Assembly (NCBI GenBank): GCA_041603235.1
Contig: JBFIES010000002.1
Coordinates: 496,001-560,000 of the forward strand
DNA from: Panacagrimonas sp041603235
GTDB taxonomy: Bacteria > Pseudomonadota > Gammaproteobacteria > Nevskiales > Nevskiaceae
Length of the DNA stretch: 64,000 nt
Direction of reading: 5' to 3'
Position 1 is the first letter of the stretch. Each line of letters opens with the position of its first letter. A model generated the notes under the pieces. It saw nothing but the letters and a program-made list of their open reading frames with translations. It searched no databases and was not told where the DNA came from. The translations under genes and the position numbers were made by a program. Positions 25,863 through 35,555 of this stretch are shown here, piece by piece.

Positions 25863-26606
25863 TCAGGCGCTCATGTGCGCTCGGGCACAGGGCAGGGGCA
25901 GGTCGAAGCACCATTGTCCGGTTCGAGGCGGCGCCTTGATCGCCTCGCGAAGAAGATTGAGAAAACGTTCGCGGGATACTTCTCTGGCACCCAGGCTGCT
26001 CAGATGCGCAGAACCGACCTGGCAATCAATCAGGCCGAACCCCCAGCTCATTAGCTGCTGACACAGCCAGTGCAGGGCAATCTTGGAGGCGTCGGTGGCG
26101 AGGCTGAACATGGATTCGCCAAAGAAGACGCGCCCCAAGGCAACGCCGTACAGGCCGCCCACCAATTGTCCGGCACGCCAGACCTCTACGGAGTGCGCAT
26201 AACCCTTCAAATGCAATTGCATGTAGGCCTCACGCATTTCCGAGCCCAGCCAGGTGCCGCGGCTGCGCGTGCGAGGCCCGCTGCAATGACTGACCACCTC
26301 ACCAAAGGCCTGATCAAGACTGACAGCGTAGTCCGCCCTGCGAATGGATTTGCTCAGTGATCGCGACACCCGCATTTCCTCGGGCATCAGGACGGCACGA
26401 GGGTTCGGGCTCCACCAGAGGATCGGCTCGTCCGGGTTGTACCAGGGGAAAATGCCTTGGGAATAGGCGCGGATCAAACGCCCAACAGACAGGTCGCCAC
26501 CAATGGCGAGTAGCCCGTTTGGATCGCGCATCGCCTGATGCGCGGGCGGAAACGCCTGTTCCGGATCGCGAGGATCCAGCCAGTGGAGGCGGATCGGATT
26601 GTCCAT
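25863..26606 (-). CDS. aat: Leucyl/phenylalanyl-tRNA-protein transferase Aat
   Basis: Adds Leu or Phe from tRNA to proteins with N-terminal Lys or Arg, marking them for ClpS-ClpAP. The 247 residues hold the signature FPPAHQAMRDPNGLLAIGG, SQGIFPWYNPDEPILWWSPN, and later VGGLYGVALGRVFFGESMFS, covering the aminoacyl pocket of this GNAT-like fold. It lies between the FemAB-like gene (12-bp gap) and ate (4-bp gap), so co-transcription is likely. Confidence 0.96.
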   Translation of the reverse strand: MDNPIRLHWLDPRDPEQAFPPAHQAMRDPNGLLAIGGDLSVGRLIRAYSQGIFPWYNPDEPILWWSPNPRAVLMPEEMRVSRSLSKSIRRADYAVSLDQAFGEVVSHCSGPRTRSRGTWLGSEMREAYMQLHLKGYAHSVEVWRAGQLVGGLYGVALGRVFFGESMFSLATDASKIALHWLCQQLMSWGFGLIDCQVGSAHLSSLGAREVSRERFLNLLREAIKAPPRTGQWCFDLPLPCARAHMSA

Positions 26607-26618
26607 CGCCCTGAACCC

Positions 26619-27767
26619 TTACTCGTGGCCCGCCTGCGTGGCGGTGCGGTAGGGACTATGTTGCACCAAATCAGTGAATCTCGCCGCAACAGCCGCACGT
26701 TCTCGTGTCAGGTAATCGGCCACGGCCTGATGGAGTCGCGCGTCTTCGAGTACATGGAAAGAGCGGGTCAATTCAGGCAGAAAGCCGCGGCCATGCTTGT
26801 GCGCACCCTGGGTTCCGGCATCGAAATGATTGAGGCCCTTGGCAATGCACAGTTCAATGCCCTGGTAGTAGCAGCATTCAAAATGAAGCGAGTGGTAGTG
26901 AGCCTCTGCGCCCCAGTGCCGCCCATACAGCGTGTCGCCGCCCACCAGTGTAATGGCGACAGCAACCCGCCGACCCTCGTGTACGGCAAAGATCAGGTGA
27001 AGGTCCAAGGAGGCGCAGTTTCCCGCATCGGCCAGAAAATCGCGTGTGAAATAGGGCGCCTGCCCGCGCTCATAGTAGGTTTGGGTGTAGAGCTGGTAGA
27101 CCTGATCCCAGTCGCTGTCCGTCAGCTCGGTGCCACGGGCCACTTCAAATCCGATACCGGCCTCGCTGACCCGGCGTCGATCTCGCAGCATTTTCTTGCG
27201 CTTGCTGCTGCTTAGCTGGGCGGCAAACGCCTGAAAGCTGTCGTAAGCCTGATTTGTCCAGCGAAACTGGATGTCATTTCGTTCCAGCAGGCCCTGGCCT
27301 CGCAGCTCTCCAGCAGACTGGTCATTTGCGAACAGACAATGCAGCGATGAAGTCTCTCCAGACTGCGCCGATTGCGCCAAAGCCTGAGCCATGGCGGCGC
27401 GAACCTGATCGGTGCTGCCGGCCAGACGCGGGCCGATAGATGGCACATACGGGATGGCGTTGAGCAGCTTGGGATAGTAGCGCTGCCCGATGCGATGACT
27501 GGCATCTGCCCAGGCGAAGTCGAACACGAATTCGCCATAGGAGTGATGCTTTAGATAGAGCGGGGCGGCTCCCACCAGCTGGCCATCGGCATCTTCTGCA
27601 AGCAGATGACGCGGCTCCCAGCCCGTCTGCTCGCAGACGCAGCCGTGCTCTTCGAGCTTGGAGAGCCAGGCGTGACGGGTGAAAGGATAGGCCGACTCGA
27701 AGACGCGGTCCCAGTCTTCAGGCGGGACGTCCCTGAGCCTGCCTGCATGGCGGAAACGCAAATTCAA
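26619..27767 (-). CDS. FemAB/GNAT-fold protein (peptidoglycan-biosynthesis-like, PF04339 type)
   Basis: A 382-residue cytoplasmic protein that looks like the PF04339 family: FVFDFAWADASHRIGQRYYPKLL, then LSSSKRKKMLRDRRRV and VAVAITLVGGDTLYGRHWGAE, LHFECCYYQGIELCIAKGL and AGTQGAHKHGRGFLP. The fold is two GNAT domains, as in FemX and Aat. The substrate is unknown; the family has been named after cell-wall Fem transferases without direct proof. It lies directly upstream of aat and ate, so a part in N-terminal tagging or tRNA-dependent transfer is worth testing. The start ATG 27767 gives MNLRFRHAGRL. Confidence 0.85.
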   Translation of the reverse strand: MNLRFRHAGRLRDVPPEDWDRVFESAYPFTRHAWLSKLEEHGCVCEQTGWEPRHLLAEDADGQLVGAAPLYLKHHSYGEFVFDFAWADASHRIGQRYYPKLLNAIPYVPSIGPRLAGSTDQVRAAMAQALAQSAQSGETSSLHCLFANDQSAGELRGQGLLERNDIQFRWTNQAYDSFQAFAAQLSSSKRKKMLRDRRRVSEAGIGFEVARGTELTDSDWDQVYQLYTQTYYERGQAPYFTRDFLADAGNCASLDLHLIFAVHEGRRVAVAITLVGGDTLYGRHWGAEAHYHSLHFECCYYQGIELCIAKGLNHFDAGTQGAHKHGRGFLPELTRSFHVLEDARLHQAVADYLTRERAAVAARFTDLVQHSPYRTATQAGHE

Positions 27768-27800
27768 ATGAGAGTGTCGGGACCAGTTCCGGTGAAACCG

Positions 27801-28127
27801 TTAGTGAAAGACAGGGCCCGCGCTGGGGATGTCACGGATGGCCCACTGTACGACAGCATCATGTTCAAAGCCGCTGATCTGTTCTTCCTTGCCGGGCTCT
27901 CGGGCCTGGGCAATCAAGCCGTCACTGTCGAATTCGATGCTGGCACCGGCCGTCTGGATCTTCAGTTCCGATCGGTTCTCGTCGTCCACGGTGACTTGCA
28001 GGTAACGGACCCGGCTGTCCGCGAATTCGGGCATTTTCCGCGCGCCGGACGCGACGCCGGCTGCGAGTTCAGCCGCGAACTCCTGAATTCCCCCATCAGG
28101 GGTCAGTACGAAGTGTCTGATCTGCAT
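27801..28127 (-). CDS. Uncharacterised 108-residue protein heading the aat-ate operon
   Basis: I do not recognise this gene. ATG 28127 has GGAG 8 nt upstream. The protein begins MQIRHFVLTPDGGIQEF, has no signal peptide or membrane segment, and reads as alternating beta strands (VRYLQVTVDDEN, SELKIQTAGASIEFDSDGL) with acidic loops. It lies 33 bp before the FemAB-like gene on the same strand. A small cytoplasmic alpha/beta protein is the most that can be said. Confidence 0.7.
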   Translation of the reverse strand: MQIRHFVLTPDGGIQEFAAELAAGVASGARKMPEFADSRVRYLQVTVDDENRSELKIQTAGASIEFDSDGLIAQAREPGKEEQISGFEHDAVVQWAIRDIPSAGPVFH

Positions 28128-28346
28128 GTTCAGGTCTCCGGTGAGAAGAAGCTTTGATCTTCGAGATGCAATATGTATGCGAGCTTATCGGCAGAATTCA
28201 AGGGTGCCATTGCTATACTTCCGTCGATGGTCTGGGCGAACCGACAATCGGTAGCTGCTGACATCTTGTTGAAGAACTTGAAAAAAATCGGTTCCTAGAC
28301 GGAACGCCCCACGCCTTCAGGTCCTGTCTTCCTTATTCCCCAACCT

Positions 28347-30755
28347 TTGCAGAGAATCTTGGCGAAATCTACCGAACCCGGCTGGCTTGAACGACTCCCA
28401 CGTGAAACGGGGCTGCTCGCCAGCATTGGACTGACCTTGTTTCTGCTGGCCGCTCTGATCAGCTTTGATCCGGGTGATCCGGGCTGGAGTTCGTCTGGTA
28501 GCGGTGCGCCGGTCCAGAATCTTGTTGGTCAGGTGGGCGCGTGGACGGCGGACTTCCTGCTCAGCATGCTGGGCTATGTTGCCCTGTTCCTGCCAGTTGC
28601 GGTTTGCCTGGTCGGGCTGCGGCTTTATCGCGGCGCTACGCGATCGTCACCAGTTCCAGCAGTGGTCCGCAGCATGGCGTGGGTGGTCATGCTGGTGGCG
28701 CTCTCCGGTCTTTGCGCGCTCCATGCAACGGTATGGCCAGATTATCCCCCGCAGGGCGGTGGTGGAATCATCGGGCAAATCATCGGTTCTGGCGTCGTGC
28801 GGTGGGTCAAGCCTCTGGGAGCGAGCCTGTGCCTGCTGACTCTGTTTCTCGCTGCCACGCCGCTTGCGCTGATGTTTTCATGGATTCACGTGATCGAGAA
28901 AATCGGCGAGTGGGTGCTTCGACTCAGACCTGATGATCGAGAAGAAGATTCCGATTCCGGTCCTGGCATGCTCAGTGTGCTCAGGGATCGGACCCAAACC
29001 TTGATGCGCGGCGCTGCGCAGCCCTTTGTACGCCAACGCCCTGAAATGGGCGATCCCCTGATGCAGGGCATTGAAGATCAACCGCAAGCCGCTGAGCATA
29101 GTGAGGACGTCTCGGCCAATAGTGTTCCGCCCATCCTGCGCGCCGTTCGACTGGGTTCAGCGACGCCGGATATCAATCTCGAAGGGAGCCCTGCGCCCGA
29201 ACCAGCGCCCAAGCCAGTCAAGCGCAAGCGACTGCTCGGTTCTGCGGTTCCGGCATTTCGCGGCAAGCCATTGCCGCCGGTGACCCTGCTGGATGATGCG
29301 CCGACATCGGGTAGCCGCTATTCGCCCGGTGAACTCGAGCAATTGTCGCGGGATGTGGAACGCCATCTGGCCGACTTCGGTATCAAGACGGAGGTTGTTG
29401 CAGCAACGCCCGGTCCGGTGATCACGCGTTTCGAGCTTCAGCCTGCGCCCGGGGTCAAAGGCGCACAGATCACCAATTTGTCGAATGACCTTGCGCGCTC
29501 GCTGTCGGTGTCGCGGGTGCGTGTGATTGAGGTGATCGAGGGCAAGCCGTATGTCGGCCTCGAGATTCCCAATCAGAAGCGCGAAATGGTGGCGCTGCGG
29601 GAAATTCTGGAATCATCGAACTATCGAAACTCGACTTCGGCGCTATCAATGGCGCTGGGCAAGGATTTTGCCGGCAAGCCGGTATCCGTTGATCTGGGCA
29701 AGATGCCGCATCTGCTGGTCGCCGGTACCACCGGTGCCGGTAAATCCGTCGCGATCAACGTGATGATCCTGTCGATGTTGTACAAGGCGACGCACGATCA
29801 GGTTCGTTTTATCTTCATCGATCCGAAGATGTTGGAGCTGTCGGTGTATGCGGATATTCCGCATCTGCTGACGCCGGTTGTTACGGACATGAAAGACGCG
29901 GCCAATGCATTGCGCTGGTGTGTGGCAGAGATGGAGCGCCGTTACCGCCTGATGACCAAGCTGGGTGTGCGAAATCTGGCCGGGATGAACAAGAAGATTG
30001 TCGAAGCCGCCGAGGCCGGTGAGCCGATCAAGGATCCGCTGGCCGTGGCTCCGGAACTGTTCGACGACAGTGATGGCGCGTTTGAGGCCGAAGACATGGA
30101 GCCCTTGCCCAGTATCGTCGTGGTGATCGACGAGCTGGCAGACATGATGATGGTGGTCGGCAAGAAGGTGGAAGAACTCATCGCACGACTGGCACAGAAA
30201 GCCCGCGCCGCCGGCATACATTTGATCGTGGCTACGCAGCGCCCGAGTGTCGATGTCATTACGGGCCTGATCAAAGCGAATATTCCGTCGCGTATCGCGT
30301 TTCAGGTGGCGTCACGTATCGACAGCCGGACCATTCTCGATCAACAGGGCGCGGAAACGCTGCTGGGTCATGGCGATATGCTCTATCGCCCGATTGGTGC
30401 ATCTACCGTCGCGCGTGTTCATGGCGCGTTTGTTGACGATCATGAAGTTCATCGCGTGGTGGACTATCTCAAGCAGGTTGCGCCGCCCAACTACATCGAC
30501 GATATCTGCGCAGAAGAAGCACCGTCAGGCCCTATGGATAATGGTGCAGACACTGAGTCGGACCCGCTCTATGACCAGGCCGTGCAGCTTGTCATCGAGT
30601 CGCGCAAGGCTTCGGTTTCCTGGGTGCAGCGTCGTCTGAAGATTGGCTACAACCGGGCCGCGAGAATTGTCGAGCAGATGGAGGCTACCGGACTGGTGGG
30701 GCCAAGCGGGCCGGGCGGCAATCGGGACATTCTGGTGCCGGGCGGTCAGGATTAG
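28347..30755 (+). CDS. ftsK: DNA translocase FtsK
   Basis: Septal translocase that pumps DNA and activates XerCD at dif. The 802 residues have four N-terminal membrane helices (about 23-45, 70-90, 107-127, 145-180), a short Pro/Ala linker (about 200-310), the FtsK alpha-beta motor with Walker A GTTGAGKS (about 463) and Walker B VVVIDELADMM, and the C-terminal gamma winged helix (VSWVQRRLKIGYNRAARIVEQ) for KOPS reading. The linker is shorter than in E. coli. The start is TTG 28347, or TTG 28359; no in-frame ATG lies before the second membrane helix. A trxB gene, which precedes ftsK in Pseudomonas, is absent. Confidence 0.95.
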   Translation: MQRILAKSTEPGWLERLPRETGLLASIGLTLFLLAALISFDPGDPGWSSSGSGAPVQNLVGQVGAWTADFLLSMLGYVALFLPVAVCLVGLRLYRGATRSSPVPAVVRSMAWVVMLVALSGLCALHATVWPDYPPQGGGGIIGQIIGSGVVRWVKPLGASLCLLTLFLAATPLALMFSWIHVIEKIGEWVLRLRPDDREEDSDSGPGMLSVLRDRTQTLMRGAAQPFVRQRPEMGDPLMQGIEDQPQAAEHSEDVSANSVPPILRAVRLGSATPDINLEGSPAPEPAPKPVKRKRLLGSAVPAFRGKPLPPVTLLDDAPTSGSRYSPGELEQLSRDVERHLADFGIKTEVVAATPGPVITRFELQPAPGVKGAQITNLSNDLARSLSVSRVRVIEVIEGKPYVGLEIPNQKREMVALREILESSNYRNSTSALSMALGKDFAGKPVSVDLGKMPHLLVAGTTGAGKSVAINVMILSMLYKATHDQVRFIFIDPKMLELSVYADIPHLLTPVVTDMKDAANALRWCVAEMERRYRLMTKLGVRNLAGMNKKIVEAAEAGEPIKDPLAVAPELFDDSDGAFEAEDMEPLPSIVVVIDELADMMMVVGKKVEELIARLAQKARAAGIHLIVATQRPSVDVITGLIKANIPSRIAFQVASRIDSRTILDQQGAETLLGHGDMLYRPIGASTVARVHGAFVDDHEVHRVVDYLKQVAPPNYIDDICAEEAPSGPMDNGADTESDPLYDQAVQLVIESRKASVSWVQRRLKIGYNRAARIVEQMEATGLVGPSGPGGNRDILVPGGQD

Positions 30756-30821
30756 GCGAGCGTCAGACTGCTCTGACGGGTCGGTCAGGTTAGGATTATG
30801 GCCTTCAGAATTGGGGGGCGA

Positions 30822-33731
30822 ATGAGAAACCTGACTGGCGCAATGTTGATGCTGTTTGCGCTGAGTGCGCAGGCTCAGCGGGAAGACAGTGGCGCAGCAT
30901 CCGGGATTTCGTCCGTCATGGGCGCCATTACGGAAGCCCAGATTCCTGCCTGGATTGCGGCTGGCCTCGTGCCGCTACTCCTGATCTGGTGGCTGCGTGA
31001 AATCTGGCTGCGGGTCAGGATCAGGAGAATCAAGGAACGGGTCGAGTCTCGTGGCGCCCAGCGACACTCCATCAAGCTTGAGCCGGAATCAGTAGCCACT
31101 TCTGAATCAGCACCGCTGAGCGAACTGGCGCGGGGTATCCCAGCCACATTGGTGGAAACAGAGATTGCGCCGGATCAGGGGCGGCGCATTGTTTACATGA
31201 ACCACGCAGCAAGCAGTGTTCTGGGGCGCCCGCCAGAATATTTTGTAGGGCAGGCCTATTCCCGCTTTCTGGATCTGATCCACGAAGATGATCTGCCACG
31301 AGTGCTGGATGCAATCGGGAACCTCACGGCGCAGCAGTTTCTGAGCTATCGGATTCATCACCACGAGTCCGGTGAGTTGCGGTGGCTTCTTTCAGATTCG
31401 ATGAGCCGCGTCCGAGACGACGGGGTGCGGGTGATGAGAGGCGTGTTGGTGGATATCACTTCGATCAAGGTTGTCGAAGAACGACTCGAGCAGCAGCGTG
31501 ACTCGGCTGAAAGTGCTGCAGCGAGTCGTGCCAATTTTCTGGCCAACATGAGCCACGAAATTCGTACGCCGATGAACGCGATCATTGGTATGTGTCATCT
31601 TGCGTTGCAGACCGAGCTTGATTCAAAACAACTGAATTATCTGAGCAAGATCGACAGCGCTTCACGCTCCCTTTTGGGCATCGTGAACGATGTTCTGGAT
31701 GTCTCGAAGATCGAGGCGGGCAAACTCAAGATGGAGTTAGCCAACTTCAAGTTGTCCGATCTGCTCGACAATCTGGCCATGCTGGTGGGGCAAATGATTC
31801 AGGACAAGGGACTGGAATTGCTGTTCCGCATCAGTCCGGACATTCCCGATGCCCTTATCGGAGATCCATTGCGTCTGGGTCAGATACTGACAAACTTCTC
31901 GAGCAATGCTGCCAAGTTCACCGAATCCGGAGAGATCGTTGTTTCGGCGGAGATAGAAGAGCGCCGCGGAGACGAGCTATACCTGCGCTTTGAGGTCCGG
32001 GATACCGGCATCGGCATCGATCCGCAGGCAAGAGCACGATTGTTCAAGGCCTTCGAACAGGCAGACTCATCGACTACGCGGCGTTTCGGTGGAACCGGCC
32101 TCGGCCTGGCTATTGCGAGTAGTCTCGCCGAGATGATGGGTGGCAAGGTCGGCGTTGAAAGCGAAGTCGGCAAAGGCAGTACTTTCTGGTTCACTGTACG
32201 ACTGAAGGCGCAGCCTGAGACGCTCGACACTGACAGCCAGCTTGCGATTGGTGCTGCAGGCCGACGTGTCCTTATCGTGGATGACAACGCCACCGCACAG
32301 GAAGTGCTGGACATCATTTGCCGTGCTCAGAGCATGCAAACGACGCGTTGCAGCTCGGGACAGGAGGCTATGGACCTGCTGAAGAAGGCAGAAAGCGCGA
32401 CCGCTTATGACCTTGTTCTGCTTGACTGGAACATGCCCGGGTTTGACGGTGTGCAGACAGCGCGTGCAATTCGCTCCGACCTCAATTTGGCCAAGCAGCC
32501 AGCCATTATCATGATCACGGGCAACAATCCCGAAGATCTGCTGAACGAGATTGAGGATTTGAATGTGGATGGCGCGCTGGTAAAGCCCGTTAGCGCCGCG
32601 CTTCTACGTAACGCGATTCAGAATGCTCTGGGACTGACTGCGCCCGTCGCGCGTGCGATTCCGGCACCGACAGTGAGCAGCCATGCAGCGCTCAAGGGGA
32701 AACGCGTCTTGCTGGTTGAAGATAACGAGATCAATCAGGAGATCGCGCTCGAAGTGCTGCGTCAGGCAGGTCTGGATGTGATGCTGGCAGACAATGGTCA
32801 GCAAGCCGTTGAACGCGTCCGTGAAAACGCGTTCGACATCGTGCTCATGGACATGCAGATGCCGGTCATGGACGGTATTTCCGCGTCGCGCGAGATTCGC
32901 CGTGATCCACAACTGGAATCACTGCCGATTCTGGCAATGACGGCGAACGTGCTCGATGAGGATATTCAGCGCTGCTTCGATGCGGGCATGAATGATCATG
33001 TCGCAAAGCCCATAGATGTTGAGGAAATGCTCAGCAAGCTGGAAATGTGGATCGTCGGATCAGGTGAAGGCCACGACGATCACGAAACACGAACCATCAT
33101 GCTGCCAGCACGGAGCGGGCATCTGCCGAGTGTCATGGACGGCCTTGATCTGGACGTCGCATTGAAGAACATGGTTGGAAATCGCGCGCTTGTGAGAAAG
33201 TTGCTGATTAAATTTAGGGAAACACATGCCGGTGCAATTGAACGACTGCGCGACGCCCTAGCCAGCGAGGACAGCGAGACCGCTATTCGCATTGCTCACA
33301 CCCTCAAAGCTGTAGCGGGGAATATCGGTGCTGCGGACCTGCAAAGGGCAGCGCAGAGGATTGAATCCGATCTCAAGCGGAATCTGAATGTTGCTGAGCA
33401 ATTGCCTGCAATGAAACTGGAGTTGCAAAGAGTGCTTGACTCTATTGGCAAGCTTGATGCGACGACGACCGCGCGCGATGCCAGAAAAGCGCCTGCAGAC
33501 AGATTCAATGCACCGCAGCTCGATAAGCTGCTAGCCGAACTTGATCAACTACTGGAAGACGATGACATTGCAGCCACCGATGTTGTAGACAGGATTGCGG
33601 ATCTCGGTCTGCCTGGAAATTCGCAAACTCTCGTGCGGTCTCTCCACAAGTCCGTCAGTGCTTACGACTTTGATGCTGCTCGCGAGAGTCTGACTCAACT
33701 CCGTTCTCAAATTGAAACGACATCAGCGTAA
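30822..33731 (+). CDS. Hybrid sensor histidine kinase (PAS-HK-REC-REC-Hpt)
   Basis: Membrane-bound kinase of 969 residues: signal-like N-terminus (MRNLTGAMLMLFALSAQA), a membrane helix (about 40-60), PAS (about 110-215, YMNHAASSVLGRPPEYFVG), HisKA with His245 in SHEIRTPMN, HATPase (SNAAKF and GGTGLGLAI), REC1 with Asp535 (LLDWNMPG), REC2 with Asp677 (LMDMQMPVMDG) and Hpt with His826 (AHTLKAVAGN). It is therefore a full His-Asp-His relay. ATG 30822 has a G-run upstream; ATG 30798 is an alternative. An HD-GYP regulator follows after 3 bp and is the likely output. The pair interrupts the conserved ftsK-lolA order. Confidence 0.92.
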   Translation: MRNLTGAMLMLFALSAQAQREDSGAASGISSVMGAITEAQIPAWIAAGLVPLLLIWWLREIWLRVRIRRIKERVESRGAQRHSIKLEPESVATSESAPLSELARGIPATLVETEIAPDQGRRIVYMNHAASSVLGRPPEYFVGQAYSRFLDLIHEDDLPRVLDAIGNLTAQQFLSYRIHHHESGELRWLLSDSMSRVRDDGVRVMRGVLVDITSIKVVEERLEQQRDSAESAAASRANFLANMSHEIRTPMNAIIGMCHLALQTELDSKQLNYLSKIDSASRSLLGIVNDVLDVSKIEAGKLKMELANFKLSDLLDNLAMLVGQMIQDKGLELLFRISPDIPDALIGDPLRLGQILTNFSSNAAKFTESGEIVVSAEIEERRGDELYLRFEVRDTGIGIDPQARARLFKAFEQADSSTTRRFGGTGLGLAIASSLAEMMGGKVGVESEVGKGSTFWFTVRLKAQPETLDTDSQLAIGAAGRRVLIVDDNATAQEVLDIICRAQSMQTTRCSSGQEAMDLLKKAESATAYDLVLLDWNMPGFDGVQTARAIRSDLNLAKQPAIIMITGNNPEDLLNEIEDLNVDGALVKPVSAALLRNAIQNALGLTAPVARAIPAPTVSSHAALKGKRVLLVEDNEINQEIALEVLRQAGLDVMLADNGQQAVERVRENAFDIVLMDMQMPVMDGISASREIRRDPQLESLPILAMTANVLDEDIQRCFDAGMNDHVAKPIDVEEMLSKLEMWIVGSGEGHDDHETRTIMLPARSGHLPSVMDGLDLDVALKNMVGNRALVRKLLIKFRETHAGAIERLRDALASEDSETAIRIAHTLKAVAGNIGAADLQRAAQRIESDLKRNLNVAEQLPAMKLELQRVLDSIGKLDATTTARDARKAPADRFNAPQLDKLLAELDQLLEDDDIAATDVVDRIADLGLPGNSQTLVRSLHKSVSAYDFDAARESLTQLRSQIETTSA

Positions 33732-33734
33732 CTC

Positions 33735-34763
33735 ATGAACCAGGAACGCCAGACGATTCTGATCGTCGACGACACGCCAGAAAACATCGATGTACTTGGT
33801 GGAATCTTGCGCCCTCATTATCGGGTCAAGGTTGCCATCAACGGAGAGCGGGCCCTGGCTATCGCAAACGGAGAGTCGCAGCCAGACCTGATTCTGCTCG
33901 ATATCATGATGCCCGGAATGTCTGGGTATGACGTGTGCAGGCAGCTCAAGGCCAATCTCGCAACTCGTCGTGTCCCCGTCATTTTCTGCACTGCGATGGG
34001 CGAAGAAGATGACGAACGTCAGGGATTTGCCGTTGGCGGCGTCGATTACATTACCAAGCCGGTCAAGCCCGCTCTTGTGTTGGCGCGCGTGGAGACGCAT
34101 CTGGCGCTCTATCAAACTGAGCGCGCACTCGAGAAGAGAGTGGCAGAGAAGAATGCCGAAGTGCTTGAGACCCGCCTCGAAGTCATCCGCTGTCTCGGCA
34201 GGGCATCCGAATTCAAGGACGACCAGACCGGACATCATGTGATTCGCATGAGCCAATATGCCCGACTGCTCGGTATCGCATGTGGCATGACCGATGCCGA
34301 CGCCGACCTGCTGATGAACGCCGCGCCCATGCATGACGTCGGCAAGATCGGAATCCCCGACCGCATTCTCAAGAAGCCTGGAAAACTGGATGCCGAGGAA
34401 TGGGCCCTGATGAAAAAGCATGTCGACTATGGCGTCGATATTCTGGGTTCAAAAAAGTCCGAGCTACTTCAGCTGGCGCGCGAAATTGCGCATACCCATC
34501 ACGAAAAATGGGATGGTAGTGGCTACCCAAGAGGCCTGGCGGGTGAAGATATTCCGCTGGTTGGGCGAATCTGCGCCATGGCCGATGTGTATGACGCCTT
34601 GGCTTCCCGGCGACCCTACAAAGAACCCTGGCCCGTCGAGAAGATCGTCGATCTGTTCAAGCAGGAAAGCGGCAAGCACTTCGATCCGCGCCTGGTCAAG
34701 TTGATGCTTAAGCTCGTGCCGGAATTCCAGAAAATTGGCGCTCGATACCAGGATTCTGAATAG
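33735..34763 (+). CDS. HD-GYP response regulator (RpfG-like cyclic-di-GMP phosphodiesterase)
   Basis: A 342-residue protein: REC domain with phospho-acceptor Asp56 (ILLDIMMPGMSGYD), a helical linker (about 125-150), and an HD-GYP domain with HDVGKIGIPD (His200) and HHEKWDGSGYP (GYP about 263-267). The family hydrolyses cyclic di-GMP when phosphorylated. It starts 3 bp after the hybrid kinase, so the two form one operon and one phosphorelay. RpfG of Xanthomonas has the same layout, but rpfC and rpfF are not identified here and the kinase is not RpfC-like in its sensor part (no multi-pass sensor). Confidence 0.93.
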   Translation: MNQERQTILIVDDTPENIDVLGGILRPHYRVKVAINGERALAIANGESQPDLILLDIMMPGMSGYDVCRQLKANLATRRVPVIFCTAMGEEDDERQGFAVGGVDYITKPVKPALVLARVETHLALYQTERALEKRVAEKNAEVLETRLEVIRCLGRASEFKDDQTGHHVIRMSQYARLLGIACGMTDADADLLMNAAPMHDVGKIGIPDRILKKPGKLDAEEWALMKKHVDYGVDILGSKKSELLQLAREIAHTHHEKWDGSGYPRGLAGEDIPLVGRICAMADVYDALASRRPYKEPWPVEKIVDLFKQESGKHFDPRLVKLMLKLVPEFQKIGARYQDSE

Positions 34764-34889
34764 AGTCTGGCGCCTGCGCGATAATGTGCGACGGGAACTG
34801 ATACTGCAGCTTGCTTCAGCGCCCGATCATCCACAGGCGCTGTAATGCGCGCTTCGGACCGGTGGTCCCATTTGATCAAGACCAAACTG

Positions 34890-35555
34890 ATGAACGTTTT
34901 CATGAGAATTCTTCCGCGCCTGGCCGTTACTCTGGCGGCATTGGGCCTGGGCTGGAACAGCGGCCTGACCGCTGCGCCCGCCGAGCATGAGGCGTCCGCG
35001 GCCCTGCAGAAATTTGTCAGCGAGGTGAATACCCTCAGCGGGCGTTTTATCCAGACGCAGACCGATGAACATGGAGAGGTACTTTCGGCTGGTGAAGGAA
35101 AGGTTGCCATCGCCCGTCCAGGACGCTTTCGCTGGACATACGTCAAACCTTACGAGCAGTTGATGGTCTGTGACGGGAAGAAAATATGGGCCTATGACCC
35201 CGATCTGGCGCAGGTGACTGTCCGACCCGCCGGCGAGGCCCTGGTTGGAACACCGGCGGAACTGTTGTCGAACAACGCACAGCTTGGTGCTAATTTTCGC
35301 GTGAAGAATCTTGGGCAGAAGAATGGACTGGACGGCGTCCTGCTGGAACCGCGCGCAGCGCAAAGTGATTTCAAGTCCATCGAGTTATGGCTGGCCGATG
35401 GTGTTCCCCGTCGGCTTCGGTTTTCGGATCCACTCGGCGGTGTGACGGAGGTTCAGCTGCTGGATATGGTGGTCAATCAGGAGATACCGGGCGCGCACTT
35501 CGAGTTTCAGGTACCCAAAGGCACCGAGGTGATCGAGGCTGCCGACTCTCAGTGA
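34890..35555 (+). CDS. lolA: Outer-membrane lipoprotein carrier protein LolA
   Basis: Periplasmic chaperone that carries lipoproteins from LolCDE to LolB. The chosen start ATG 34890 gives 221 residues with a signal peptide (MNVFMRILPRLAVTLAALGLG, cut after TAA). The mature part has the LolA signature: GRFIQTQTDEHGEVLSAGEGKVAIA and RPGRFRWTYVKPYEQLMVCDG. Starts at 34845 or 34902 are possible. It precedes rarA, whose GTG start overlaps its stop by four bases, and so keeps the lolA-rarA order of Gammaproteobacteria. Confidence 0.93.
   Translation: MNVFMRILPRLAVTLAALGLGWNSGLTAAPAEHEASAALQKFVSEVNTLSGRFIQTQTDEHGEVLSAGEGKVAIARPGRFRWTYVKPYEQLMVCDGKKIWAYDPDLAQVTVRPAGEALVGTPAELLSNNAQLGANFRVKNLGQKNGLDGVLLEPRAAQSDFKSIELWLADGVPRRLRFSDPLGGVTEVQLLDMVVNQEIPGAHFEFQVPKGTEVIEAADSQ

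Noticed and set aside
27606..28157. 183-residue open frame on plus opposite the FemAB-like and 108-aa genes
   Set aside because: The minus-strand genes have a ribosome-binding site and family motifs; this frame does not.
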